Shown here one piece after another: positions 19,217 through 26,965 of a stretch of 51,281 bases of DNA. Made by a program: the position numbers and the translations under genes. The notes beneath the pieces were generated by a model. The model worked only from the letters and a program-made list of their open reading frames with translations, did not search any database and had not been told where the DNA came from. The DNA is from JBBQDZ01 sp038237515 (GTDB lineage: Bacteria; Actinomycetota; Thermoleophilia; Gaiellales; Gaiellaceae). The stretch covers positions 1-51,281 of the forward strand of contig JBBRYP010000024.1 in assembly GCA_038237515.1 (NCBI GenBank). The letters are read 5' to 3'. Within the stretch, counting starts at the first letter, position 1. Each line of letters begins with the position of its first letter.

Positions 19217-20671
19217 TCTCCTCGTCGTTCAAGTGTCTTCGTCCGTTTGCCCGCAGCTTTGAAGGAGCGGCTGGCCTTCGACGTAGCCCAGACGGGCCGA
19301 GGCCTCAACGACATAGCCGTCGGGCACCTGGCTGCCAGCGTGGCGATGGCATTCGAGCCGAGCGGCCGCGCCGGCTCCCGCCCTCGCGGCGGGCGCGAAG
19401 TGGTGCTTCGAATGCCGCCCGAGTTGAAGGAGCGGCTGGCGAGGCGAGCGTCCGAGCGAAAGCGCACCACCAACGAGTTCATCGTCGAGACGCTCTCGGA
19501 GCGCCTCGGCCTCACGAAAGAGGAGTCAATGCCATCCAGTAACGGTCAGCGCCCCCGGGACGATGATCGCGTCCGCGTCGCTCTCATCGGCGTCGGCAAC
19601 TGCGCGAACTCGCTGCTCCAGGGGGTCGAGTACTACAAGGACTCTGCTCCCGACGAGTTCGTGCCGGGCCTCATGCACGTCGACCTCGGCGGCTATCACG
19701 TCCGCGACATCGAGTTCACCGCAGCCTTCGACGTCACGAAGGACAAGGTGGGGAAGGACCTGTCCGAGGCGATGTGGGCGCACCCAAACGACACGTATCG
19801 ATTCGCAGAGGTGCCGAAGACGGGCATCGAGGTGTCGCGCGGGATGACGCACGACGGCATCGGCAAGTACCTGTCCCAGGTGGTCGAGAAGGCGCCCGGT
19901 GAGACCGCGGACGTCGTCGGGATCCTGAAGGCCACGAAGACCGACGTCGTCGTCAACTACCTCCCCGTAGGCTCCGAGGCGGCGACGAAGTGGTACACCG
20001 AGCAGATCCTCGACGCCGGTTGCGCGATGGTCAACTGCATGCCGGTCTTCATCGCACGCGAGGCCTACTGGCAGCGGCGCTTCGAGGAGCGCGGCCTGCC
20101 AATCATCGGCGACGACATCAAGTCACAGGTCGGGGCCACGATCACGCACCGTGTCCTCGCCTCCCTCTTCCGCGAGCGCGGGGTGCGCCTCGACAAGACG
20201 ATGCAGCTGAACGTCGGCGGCAACTCGGACTTTCTGAACATGCTGGAGCGCGACCGCCTCGAGTCGAAGAAGATCTCGAAGACGAACGCCGTCACATCGA
20301 TGCTCGACTACGACATGGGCGCCCGGAACGTCCACGTCGGCCCGTCGGACTACGTTCCGTGGCTGACCGACCGCAAGTGGGCGTACATCCGGCTGGAAGG
20401 CACCTCGTTCGGCAACGCACCGCTGAACATCGAGCTCAAGCTCGAGGTCTGGGACTCGCCGAATTCGGCGGGGATCGTGATCGACGCGGTGCGCCTCGCG
20501 AAGCTGGCATTGAACAACGGGATCGCCGGTGCGCTCGAGGGGCCGAGCTCGTACCTAATGAAGTCGCCGCCGAAGCAGATCGTCGACGACGAAGCCATGG
20601 ACCTCGTGGAGCGGTTCATCACGGAAAATGCACGCCCGACCGCCAAGCAACCGGCCGCAGTCGAGAGCTAG
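19211..20671 (+). CDS. ino1: Ribbon-helix-helix repeat fused to inositol-3-phosphate synthase (Ino1)
   Basis: One uninterrupted 486-residue frame. Residues 1-105 hold two tandem ribbon-helix-helix-like units: SVFVRLPAALKERLAFDVAQ and VVLRMPPELKERLARRASERKRTTNEFIVETL. The second reads directly into Ino1, which begins at about residue 107 with VRVALIGVGNCANSLLQGV (NAD-binding) and continues through VNCMPVFIA, IGDDIKSQVGAT and LNVGGNSDF to the C-terminus. Ino1 makes inositol phosphate from glucose 6-phosphate. An in-frame ATG at 19529, preceded by AGAGGAG, gives a normal-length 380-residue Ino1, so both long and short products are possible. The TAG stop is the end of the adjacent CTAG-ended repeat. 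Known bacterial ino1 genes usually have separate regulators. Confidence 0.9.
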   Translation: MLSPRRSSVFVRLPAALKERLAFDVAQTGRGLNDIAVGHLAASVAMAFEPSGRAGSRPRGGREVVLRMPPELKERLARRASERKRTTNEFIVETLSERLGLTKEESMPSSNGQRPRDDDRVRVALIGVGNCANSLLQGVEYYKDSAPDEFVPGLMHVDLGGYHVRDIEFTAAFDVTKDKVGKDLSEAMWAHPNDTYRFAEVPKTGIEVSRGMTHDGIGKYLSQVVEKAPGETADVVGILKATKTDVVVNYLPVGSEAATKWYTEQILDAGCAMVNCMPVFIAREAYWQRRFEERGLPIIGDDIKSQVGATITHRVLASLFRERGVRLDKTMQLNVGGNSDFLNMLERDRLESKKISKTNAVTSMLDYDMGARNVHVGPSDYVPWLTDRKWAYIRLEGTSFGNAPLNIELKLEVWDSPNSAGIVIDAVRLAKLALNNGIAGALEGPSSYLMKSPPKQIVDDEAMDLVERFITENARPTAKQPAAVES

Positions 20672-20836
20672 GGGTCTGTCCGGAAAGTGGCCACGGTGGA
20701 TGACACGCGACACGTGTCTCGAGGCAAGGACGCAGGGAGCGTAGATATGCAGGCATATCTGCGCGACCGAGGACGCCGCCTCGAGGCGCGTGACGCCTGT
20801 CAGGCGCCCTGGTTCACTTTTTGGACAGGCCCCTAG
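20668..20836 (+). mobile_element. MITE-like element, copy 1 (CTAG ends, inverted termini)
   Basis: A 169-bp element with CTAG at both ends. Its imperfect terminal inverted repeats are CTAGGGGTCTGTCC-GG-AAAGTG at the left and, reading inward from the right end, CTAGGGGCCTGTCC-AA-AAAGTG. Inside are AGATATGC-AG-GCATATCT and CGCCTG-T-CAGGCG hairpins. A copy with about seven differences is at 37419-37586. The left CTAG supplies the TAG stop of ino1. A 49-codon frame crosses the element (20687-20836), but three of the four internal substitutions between copies change amino acids, so coding is unlikely. CTAG could be a 4-bp target duplication of the YTAR type used by IS5-group transposases. Confidence 0.8.
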
Positions 20837-20846
20837 CCAGGGCGGC

Positions 20847-21311
20847 GTGACAGCGGCCGGAGCCGATCCGGAGAGGAAGCGGCGTGAACTCCTGCCGCAC
20901 TGGACGGTCGTCCTCGTCGGGGGTGTTGCGATCCTGCTCATCCCCTGGGCCTTCGCCCTCGGCGAGATCCTGCCGTCGCGCCACGCCGTCCGCCACTGGG
21001 ACATCGCGTGGACGGGCTTCGACCTGGCGCTCGGGAGCGGCCTGCTCGCCACTGCGTTCGCAGCGCACCGCGGCTCCGCCTGGCTCCAGCGCATCGCCAC
21101 CGCCGCCGGCACGCTGCTCCTCTGCGACGCGTGGTTTGACCTCCTGACGGCCTCGTCCCGCACCGAGCAGATCGTCGCCGTCGTCGAGGCGGCCGTCGCG
21201 GAGGTGCCGCTCGCCGTCCTCTGCTTCGTGATCGCCACGAACCCGGAGCTGCTCGCGCAGTGGTCGCCGCTTCGCCGGCGGGGACGCGGAAAATCGCTGA
21301 GCCTGCGTTAG
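20847..21311 (+). CDS. Small four-helix membrane protein of unknown function
   Basis: A 154-residue protein from GTG 20847. It has hydrophobic segments WTVVLVGGVAILLIPWAFALG, WTGFDLALGSGLLATAFAA, a third around IATAAGTLLLCDAWFDLL and a fourth VPLAVLCFVIATNPEL, with a polar loop TASSRTEQI. The DAWFD motif within the third helix is conserved-looking but I cannot name the family. An upstream ATG at 20790 lies inside the MITE-like element and would add repeat-derived residues, so the GTG beyond the element is preferred. It follows the ino1 cluster. Confidence 0.6.
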   Translation: MTAAGADPERKRRELLPHWTVVLVGGVAILLIPWAFALGEILPSRHAVRHWDIAWTGFDLALGSGLLATAFAAHRGSAWLQRIATAAGTLLLCDAWFDLLTASSRTEQIVAVVEAAVAEVPLAVLCFVIATNPELLAQWSPLRRRGRGKSLSLR

Positions 21312-21409
21312 GGATCGCCGACGCCCTGGCGCGCGCCGCCAGACCGGCTACCCTCCGTCTGCGACACCGTGCCGACGCACGGGAGGCTCACCTGCAGACG
21401 GATGAGAGG

Positions 21410-23323
21410 ATGAAGAGGCTCGTTACTCCGCTGATCCGGCTCGAGCGCCACCCGCTCGGGCCGCGCGGCTATCTCCTCGGGCAGCGGGTGCACGAGTGGC
21501 ATCTGGGACTCGTCGCAGCCTCGGCGGGCCTGGCGCTCGCGTTGCTCGTCCATCTGGAGGCAGGCTGGGGCGTGGTCGCCGCCGGCGCCTGGCTCTTCCT
21601 GAAGGACTGGCAGGATCTCTTTCCGTCGCGACGCGACACCGCCTCCTGGAGACTCGGTGTGCACCGTCGCGTCCGCGCGCTGCGCGCGACGCGTCGCGCG
21701 GGTTGGCTGCCCCCGCTGACAGCGGCCGCCGCGCTCGGAACCGGCCTCGTCAACCTCGCCTCGGCCGTCACCCCGAACTCCGGTTGGCGGGCGCAGCTCC
21801 TCCACCACGTGGAGCCGATGGAGTCGGTGCCGCTCTTTCACGCGCTTGCGATCCCGCTGAGTGCCTGCCTCGTCGTCGCCGGCGTCTACCTGCACCGGCG
21901 ACGCCACCGGGCGTGGCAACTGGCTCTCGCGGCGCTCGTCGTTCTCGGCCTCGTGGACCTGCTGAAGGGCTTCGACGTCGAGGAGGCGCTGCTCGGCTGG
22001 GCGGTCGCAGCGCTCCTGTGGTGGGGCCGGGAGGCTTTCCACGTCCGGCACGATCCCGTCTCACTCTCCTCGGCGCTTTGGCGCCTGCCGGCGCTCGGCC
22101 TGGGGACCGCCGGCATCGCGCTGACCGCGGCGGCGGTCGCAGCGCCGGCGGGAACGAGCCTCGGACGCGTCAGCCTGGCTGCGGCCGACCTCACCATCTG
22201 GAGCCCGACGCCGTTCGCGTTCCGGGACGACGTGGCTTGGCTGCCCATCGGCGTCGGGCTCGTCGGCGTCGCTGCGCTGCTCGTCGCCGCCTACGTCGTC
22301 TTTCGACCGCTCGCGGCGCCGCGGAACCTCCCCGACCGGCAGCTGCGTCGCACCGCTTTCGAGCTCGTCCGAGCCCACGGCTCCGACACGCTCGCCTTCT
22401 TCAAGCTGCGCAGCGACGAGCACTACTTCGTCGGCTCCGACGGCTGCACTCTCGTCGGGTACCGGATCGAGAACGGAGTGCTCTTGGTGTCGGGCGATCC
22501 GATCGGGCCCGGGGAAGCGCTCGCGGGGGCCGTGCGCGAGCTGTGCGCCTTCGCGGAGACCCGCGGGTTGCGCATCGCGACCGTCGGCACGAGTGACGCC
22601 CTCGTCCCGCTCTGGGAGCAGGCGGGCCTGCGGGCCCTCTACATCGGCGACGAGGCAATCGTCGACACCGGCGCGTTCTCGCTCGAGGGCCGCGCGGTCA
22701 GGAAGGTGCGGCAGTCGGTCTCGAGGCTCGAGAAGGCAGGCTTCTCGGTGGAGCTTCGCGGCGTCGACGGGTTGGGCGAGACCACCGTGCACGAGCTCGA
22801 GGAGGTATCGAGTCGCTGGCGCGGCAGGTCCGCGGAACGAGGGTTCTCCATGGCCCTCGACTCGCTGCGCGGAGATCACGATTGCGAGACGACGGTCGCC
22901 ATCGCCCGCGATTCACGGGGAACGGTGCGCGGATACATCCACTTCGTCCCCTCGTACGGCCGGCAGGCGATGTCGCTCTCGGCGATGCGCCGCGGCCCTG
23001 ACGCTCCGAACGGCCTCATGGAATTCCTCACCGTCCGCTCGATCGAGCTCTTCCGCGATCGCGGGATCGACGAGCTCTCCCTCAACTTCGCCGCCTTCGC
23101 CCGGCTGCTCCACAGCCCGGTCTCGTGGCGCGAACGGCTGCTCGGGAGCCTGATCGCGCGTGCGAACCCCTACTTCCAGATCGAGAGCCTCTACCGCTTC
23201 AACGCGAAGTTCTTCCCGCGCTGGGAGCCCCGATACCTGCTGTACGAAGGGGTGCTGGGCCTGCCGCGCGCCGCTCTCGCGGTGATGCGGGCCGAGGGAC
23301 AGCTCCCGGCCCGCCGCGGCTGA
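21410..23323 (+). CDS. MprF/LysX-like protein with C-terminal DUF2156 domain
   Basis: A 637-residue protein. The first 300 residues are membrane-embedded, with about six or seven helices and Arg-rich loops. From about 305 a soluble DUF2156 domain begins (LPDRQLRRTAFELVRAHGSDTLAFFKLRSDEHYF), with paired GNAT-like halves, the LLVSGDPIGP segment and MSLSAMRRGPDAPNGLMEFLTV. The C-terminus carries the characteristic ESLYRFNAKFFPRWEPRYLLYE. MprF/LysX proteins attach amino acids from aminoacyl-tRNA to phosphatidylglycerol, altering surface charge; no lysyl-tRNA synthetase domain is fused here. ATG 21410 is chosen from the start of the basic and hydrophobic N-terminus. The upstream membrane gene suggests a lipid-modification context. 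Confidence 0.88.
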   Translation: MKRLVTPLIRLERHPLGPRGYLLGQRVHEWHLGLVAASAGLALALLVHLEAGWGVVAAGAWLFLKDWQDLFPSRRDTASWRLGVHRRVRALRATRRAGWLPPLTAAAALGTGLVNLASAVTPNSGWRAQLLHHVEPMESVPLFHALAIPLSACLVVAGVYLHRRRHRAWQLALAALVVLGLVDLLKGFDVEEALLGWAVAALLWWGREAFHVRHDPVSLSSALWRLPALGLGTAGIALTAAAVAAPAGTSLGRVSLAAADLTIWSPTPFAFRDDVAWLPIGVGLVGVAALLVAAYVVFRPLAAPRNLPDRQLRRTAFELVRAHGSDTLAFFKLRSDEHYFVGSDGCTLVGYRIENGVLLVSGDPIGPGEALAGAVRELCAFAETRGLRIATVGTSDALVPLWEQAGLRALYIGDEAIVDTGAFSLEGRAVRKVRQSVSRLEKAGFSVELRGVDGLGETTVHELEEVSSRWRGRSAERGFSMALDSLRGDHDCETTVAIARDSRGTVRGYIHFVPSYGRQAMSLSAMRRGPDAPNGLMEFLTVRSIELFRDRGIDELSLNFAAFARLLHSPVSWRERLLGSLIARANPYFQIESLYRFNAKFFPRWEPRYLLYEGVLGLPRAALAVMRAEGQLPARRG

Positions 23324-23478
23324 CGCCCGCTGGATGGTTGATCGGTATTCGCGCACTGTCGGGATGGTCCAGACCAAGCAGGGCAGTGCAACCGCCCGCT
23401 GTTCGTAGCAGCAACTACGGACGGTGGACGGGCGTGCTGATCCTGCGCCGCGTCTGGGCCACCACCCGGCTCGCGTGA

Positions 23479-23658
23479 TTACCGATCAGGCATCTGGGGA
23501 GCGTCCGAGACGCGGTCCTCCGCTTCGACGTCGTCGGGAACATCGGCTACGAACTGCGGGTCGTCGATCACCGGCTGCCCTGTCGTTCCCTCCTCGTCGA
23601 TCCGCTGCTGCGTGAGGTTGCGCCCCTGCTCGTCGATCTCGTGCTCCTGGTCGCTCAT
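23479..23658 (-). CDS. Small acidic hydrophilic protein of unknown function
   Basis: A 59-residue protein with MSDQEHEIDEQGRNLTQQRIDEEG followed by a Pro/Asp-rich tail (VIDDPQFVADVPDDVEAEDRV). An excellent AAAGGAGAGGT ribosome site directly precedes ATG 23658, supporting expression although I recognise no family. It is strongly acidic, probably disordered and without membrane or zinc motifs. It diverges from the GT4-PHP gene. Confidence 0.6.
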   Translation of the reverse strand: MSDQEHEIDEQGRNLTQQRIDEEGTTGQPVIDDPQFVADVPDDVEAEDRVSDAPQMPDR

Positions 23659-23721
23659 ACCTCTCCTTTGACCCACCCGAGCGACAGGGAAACCACCCTG
23701 ACCGACTAGACTCGCCGCCGG

Positions 23722-25473
23722 ATGGCTCTCCGGATCTGTCTCGTCACGCCGTTCGCGTGGTCGCAACCACACGACGTGAACGAGCAGGTGACAGGGATCG
23801 CCCGCGGTCTTCGCGGACTCGGCCATTCCGTCACGGTTCTGGCTCCGTCAGCGCGGGCAAGCGACCTCCTCGCCGGGCGGCGGGCACTGCTGAGCGGTGC
23901 CGATGCAATCCACCGGACGGAGGTGATCGCTCTCGGGCCCGCGATGCCGATCTCCCGACGGAGTCGCATGGGCGTGCCGGTGGGGGTCCGCGCGAACCTG
24001 TCGCTCGCGCTGCGAAACGGCGGCTTCGACGTCGTTCACGGATTCGAGCCCGGTCTGCCGAGCCTCTCGTACCTCGCGCTTCGGGAGGCGCCCGGCCTCG
24101 GCGTCGCTACCTTCGTCTCGCCCGAACGGTTCGGTTACCCCCCCGCCCGGAACCAGCGCGAGAAGCTGCTCGGCCGCGTCGATGCGTTGATTGCGAACTC
24201 GGAGGAAGTAGCCGCGGCCGCCGTCGGACGCTTCCCGGGCGACTACCGGGTTCTCACCCCCGGGGTCGATACCGCGCTCTTCCGGCCCGGCCCGAAGACC
24301 CGGTCGATCGTACTCGAGTGGCGCCCTCCCGACCGCTCCGTCGTCCGCTCCACGCTGCAGGTGATGGAGGAGCTGCCGGACTGGGAACTGCTCCTTCTTC
24401 GGACAAAACAGCTCACCGGGCGACCCTACGTGCCGCGTGCTCTTCGAGAGAGGGTCCATCTGCGCACGGGACGCGACGGCCCGAGCCGGGCGATCTTCCT
24501 GAACGACGCGGCGATCTTCGCCCCGTCGGCGAGCGGCCTGCAACGGGTGCGCCTGGAGGCGGCGGCAGCGGGAGCCGCGATCGCCGCACCGGCCGGCGTC
24601 CAGGACCAGCCGGAGCTCGCGGCCGCGGCGCTCGCGCGGCTGGCCGAGGACCCGGAGCTTCGCGGCCGGGAGGCGGCGCGGGCTCGAGCCTGTGCCGAGG
24701 CGCAGAGCTTCGACGTGCTCGCGGGAGAGCTCGAGTCGATCTACGAGGGCCTGGGCGCGCGAAGGCGTCGACCTCGTGCAGCGCCGAGCAGCAGGGGAGT
24801 GGACGAGGGGGATTGGATCGTTTGCGACCTCCACATGCACACGTCCTTCTCGCATGACTGCCGCGTCGGCGTCGAGGAGCTGCTCGACCATGCCGAGGCC
24901 GAGGGCCTCGGGGCGATCGCAATCACGGATCACGACGTCTTCGCCGGCGCCCTCGAGGCGGTCGAGCTAGCCCGCGACAGGCGGCTGACCGTCATCCCGG
25001 GCGAGGAGGTGAAGACCGATGGGCAGGGAGAGGTGATCGGACTCTTCCTGACCCAGGAGATCCCGCCTGGCATGTCGTTCGCGGACACGATCGCCGCCGT
25101 TCACGACCAGGGCGGCCTCGTCTACCTCCCTCACCCCTTCGACCGGATGCACGCGATTCCCGACCCTGCCACGCTCCACCGGCACCTGGCGGACATCGAC
25201 GTCTTCGAGGTCTACAACGCGCGGCTCCTCCTCGAGGGCTACAACGACGAGGCGCTGCGCTTCGCGCGCAAGTACAACCTGACGATGGGCGCCGGCTCGG
25301 ACGCACACGTCCTGCAGGGAGTGGGAACGGGGGCGCTGCGGATGCGCCCGTTCGGTACGGCGGAGGAGTTCCTGATCAGCCTGCGGGAGGCGGAGGTGCT
25401 GCGCCGCCCGCGCTCGCTCGTCTACCTGCAGTCGCTCAAGTGGATGGCCCAAGCCAAAGAGCGAGTGCGGTAG
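23722..25473 (+). CDS. Fusion of GT4-type glycosyltransferase and PHP-domain phosphoesterase
   Basis: A 583-residue two-domain protein. Residues 1-350 follow GT-B/GT4 order: RICLVTPFAWSQPHDVNEQV, the FDVVHGFEPGLPSL acceptor-side segment, DALIANSEEVAAA, a VLTPGVDTALF linker and a degenerate donor-site region (APSASGLQRVRLEAAAAG, where a canonical E-x7-E is expected). From about 365 a PHP domain starts: H371-x-H373 in DLHMHTSF, ITDHD, IPGEEVKT, LPHPFDR and GSDAH, so its metal ligands look complete. The order implies a glycan or lipid-sugar substrate acted on by a linked phosphoesterase. Substrates are unknown. Confidence 0.85.
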   Translation: MALRICLVTPFAWSQPHDVNEQVTGIARGLRGLGHSVTVLAPSARASDLLAGRRALLSGADAIHRTEVIALGPAMPISRRSRMGVPVGVRANLSLALRNGGFDVVHGFEPGLPSLSYLALREAPGLGVATFVSPERFGYPPARNQREKLLGRVDALIANSEEVAAAAVGRFPGDYRVLTPGVDTALFRPGPKTRSIVLEWRPPDRSVVRSTLQVMEELPDWELLLLRTKQLTGRPYVPRALRERVHLRTGRDGPSRAIFLNDAAIFAPSASGLQRVRLEAAAAGAAIAAPAGVQDQPELAAAALARLAEDPELRGREAARARACAEAQSFDVLAGELESIYEGLGARRRRPRAAPSSRGVDEGDWIVCDLHMHTSFSHDCRVGVEELLDHAEAEGLGAIAITDHDVFAGALEAVELARDRRLTVIPGEEVKTDGQGEVIGLFLTQEIPPGMSFADTIAAVHDQGGLVYLPHPFDRMHAIPDPATLHRHLADIDVFEVYNARLLLEGYNDEALRFARKYNLTMGAGSDAHVLQGVGTGALRMRPFGTAEEFLISLREAEVLRRPRSLVYLQSLKWMAQAKERVR

Positions 25474-25646
25474 ACGACCGCCCACCGCATGGGGCCACCG
25501 ACCGCCACCAGAGCAGGAATCACCAAAGGCGCCTGCGAAAAGGACGACGCGACCATGCGGAGCGACGACGCAAGTTCGCGAGTGCGAGCGCACGAGCGGC
25601 AGAGATCCTCATCGGTGCGGCCGCCGTCCCCGGCGGGGAGTGCTCG

Positions 25647-26240
25647 GTGACAGCCGTACCGACCGACGAGATCTACGAGCGCTACCTTCAGAAGGCGATC
25701 ACCGAGACGAACGAGCTCGGCGACGAGATCGCTCGAGCAGCTGGAAGCGAACGGGTGCCCGTCCTCGGCTCCGGACACCCGCTCGCCGACGTCTTCCTGC
25801 TAAAGCACGGCGCGCAGGCTGCCGAGATCCAGGAGGGCGTGGCCTTCTACGGCCGCGCCGGGCAGGCGATCCTCAAGTCCCTCCAGCGCCTGCACGTCGA
25901 CCCGATGGCGATCTACGGGACGAACTGCCTGAAGTTCGTCGGGGCCGAGCGCCAGCAGGAAGACGCGCGGCGGTTCCTCGTTCGGGAGCTCCACATCGTC
26001 CAGCCCAAGCTCGTCGTGGTGATGGGAGAGGACGCGCTCGAGTTCCTGAACGGGCTGGATTTCCCGCTCGCCGACCCGCTCGACCCTTCTCCGGGGGTAG
26101 TGCAGCGGTTCACTCCCACGATTGAGGCACTCTTCGTACCCGACGTCGATTCCTCTCTGGACGAACAAGCCGCGAAGACAGCCTTTTGGACCGCATTCAA
26201 GTCGCTCGGCCCCTGGTGGGCGGAGCTACCGCCCTACTGA
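25647..26240 (+). CDS. Uracil-DNA glycosylase superfamily protein
   Basis: A 197-residue protein from GTG 25647, with GGGGAG 6 nt upstream. The fold of family-4/5-like UDGs is suggested by VLGSGHPLADVFLLKHGAQAAE, GVAFYGRAGQAILKSLQRL, a strand ending YGTNCLKF, LVVVMGEDALEFLN and a Pro/Trp-rich C-terminus. The classical GEAPG motif is replaced by GSGHPLADVF and I see no four-cysteine iron-sulfur set, so this is a divergent member whose activity is uncertain. It overlaps the downstream presenilin-like gene by 25 nt. Confidence 0.65.
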   Translation: MTAVPTDEIYERYLQKAITETNELGDEIARAAGSERVPVLGSGHPLADVFLLKHGAQAAEIQEGVAFYGRAGQAILKSLQRLHVDPMAIYGTNCLKFVGAERQQEDARRFLVRELHIVQPKLVVVMGEDALEFLNGLDFPLADPLDPSPGVVQRFTPTIEALFVPDVDSSLDEQAAKTAFWTAFKSLGPWWAELPPY

Positions 26241-26965
26241 CCCGCGCCCGCGGGCTGGCGCTCGTCGGCCTGCTCGCGGTACTCGTCCTCTACTACGAGG
26301 TTCACGAGTCGCTGCCGAACGTGTCGACCTGGTGGGACGTCTCGTTCCTCGCGTTCGTCCTGATCCCGGCCTGCTTCGCGCTCGTCCTCGTCGTCCTGCC
26401 GCTGCGACGGGCGCGGGGGTTGCTGCCCGTCGGCCTCGCACTCCTCGGCGTCGCGCTCCTGCTCGACCACGCGAGCGTCGACGTGCCGGCAAACTTCGTC
26501 AAGCTCGCGGCGATGACCGCGCTCGCGTTCTGGTTTCTGGGCTACTTCGAGAGCGTCACGTGGGTGGCCCTGATCGCGTTCCTCATCCCGTGGGTCGACG
26601 CGTACTCCGTCTGGCGGGGACCGACTCATCACATCATCGCGAAGCGGCGCGACGTCTTCGCGACGCTCTCCTTCGCGTTCCCGATTCCGGGCGAGCACGG
26701 GGCGGCCAACCTCGGCCTTCCAGACCTTCTGTTCTTCTGCCTCTTCCTAGCCGCCGCTGCGCGGTTCGGGCTGCGCGTCGGGTGGACCTGGGCGGCACTC
26801 GTCGCCTCGTTCGGCGCGACGATGGCCCTCGCGGTCGCTCACGACTTCTTCGGTATCGGCGGCCTCCCGGCGCTACCCCTCCTTTCGCTCGGCTTCCTCG
26901 CCGTGAACATCGACCTCGTGTGGCGCGTGCTGCGCCGGCCGCCGCGGCCGGCGACCGAGACGTAG
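26216..26965 (+). CDS. Presenilin/SPP-like (A22-type) intramembrane aspartyl protease candidate
   Basis: A 249-residue membrane protein with about eight or nine helices. Three motifs of the GxGD proteases occur in order: an Asp in PWVDAYSVWRGPTHHII (residue 128), matching the YD-A-x-SVY helix of archaeal homologues; Asp170 in LGLPDLLFF, in place of GLGD; and GGLPALPLLSLGF, containing the PAL motif (218-220). These proteases cleave substrates within the membrane using the two aspartates. The GLPD variation and motif-only evidence leave catalytic function unproven. GTG 26216 was chosen; TTG 26186 would add ten residues. It overlaps the glycosylase gene, probably without functional link. Confidence 0.65.
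   Translation: MGGATALLTRARGLALVGLLAVLVLYYEVHESLPNVSTWWDVSFLAFVLIPACFALVLVVLPLRRARGLLPVGLALLGVALLLDHASVDVPANFVKLAAMTALAFWFLGYFESVTWVALIAFLIPWVDAYSVWRGPTHHIIAKRRDVFATLSFAFPIPGEHGAANLGLPDLLFFCLFLAAAARFGLRVGWTWAALVASFGATMALAVAHDFFGIGGLPALPLLSLGFLAVNIDLVWRVLRRPPRPATET

Noticed and set aside
20687..20836. A 49-residue protein encoded by the CTAG-ended element
   Set aside because: Non-synonymous changes predominate between copies and copy 2 is frameshifted.
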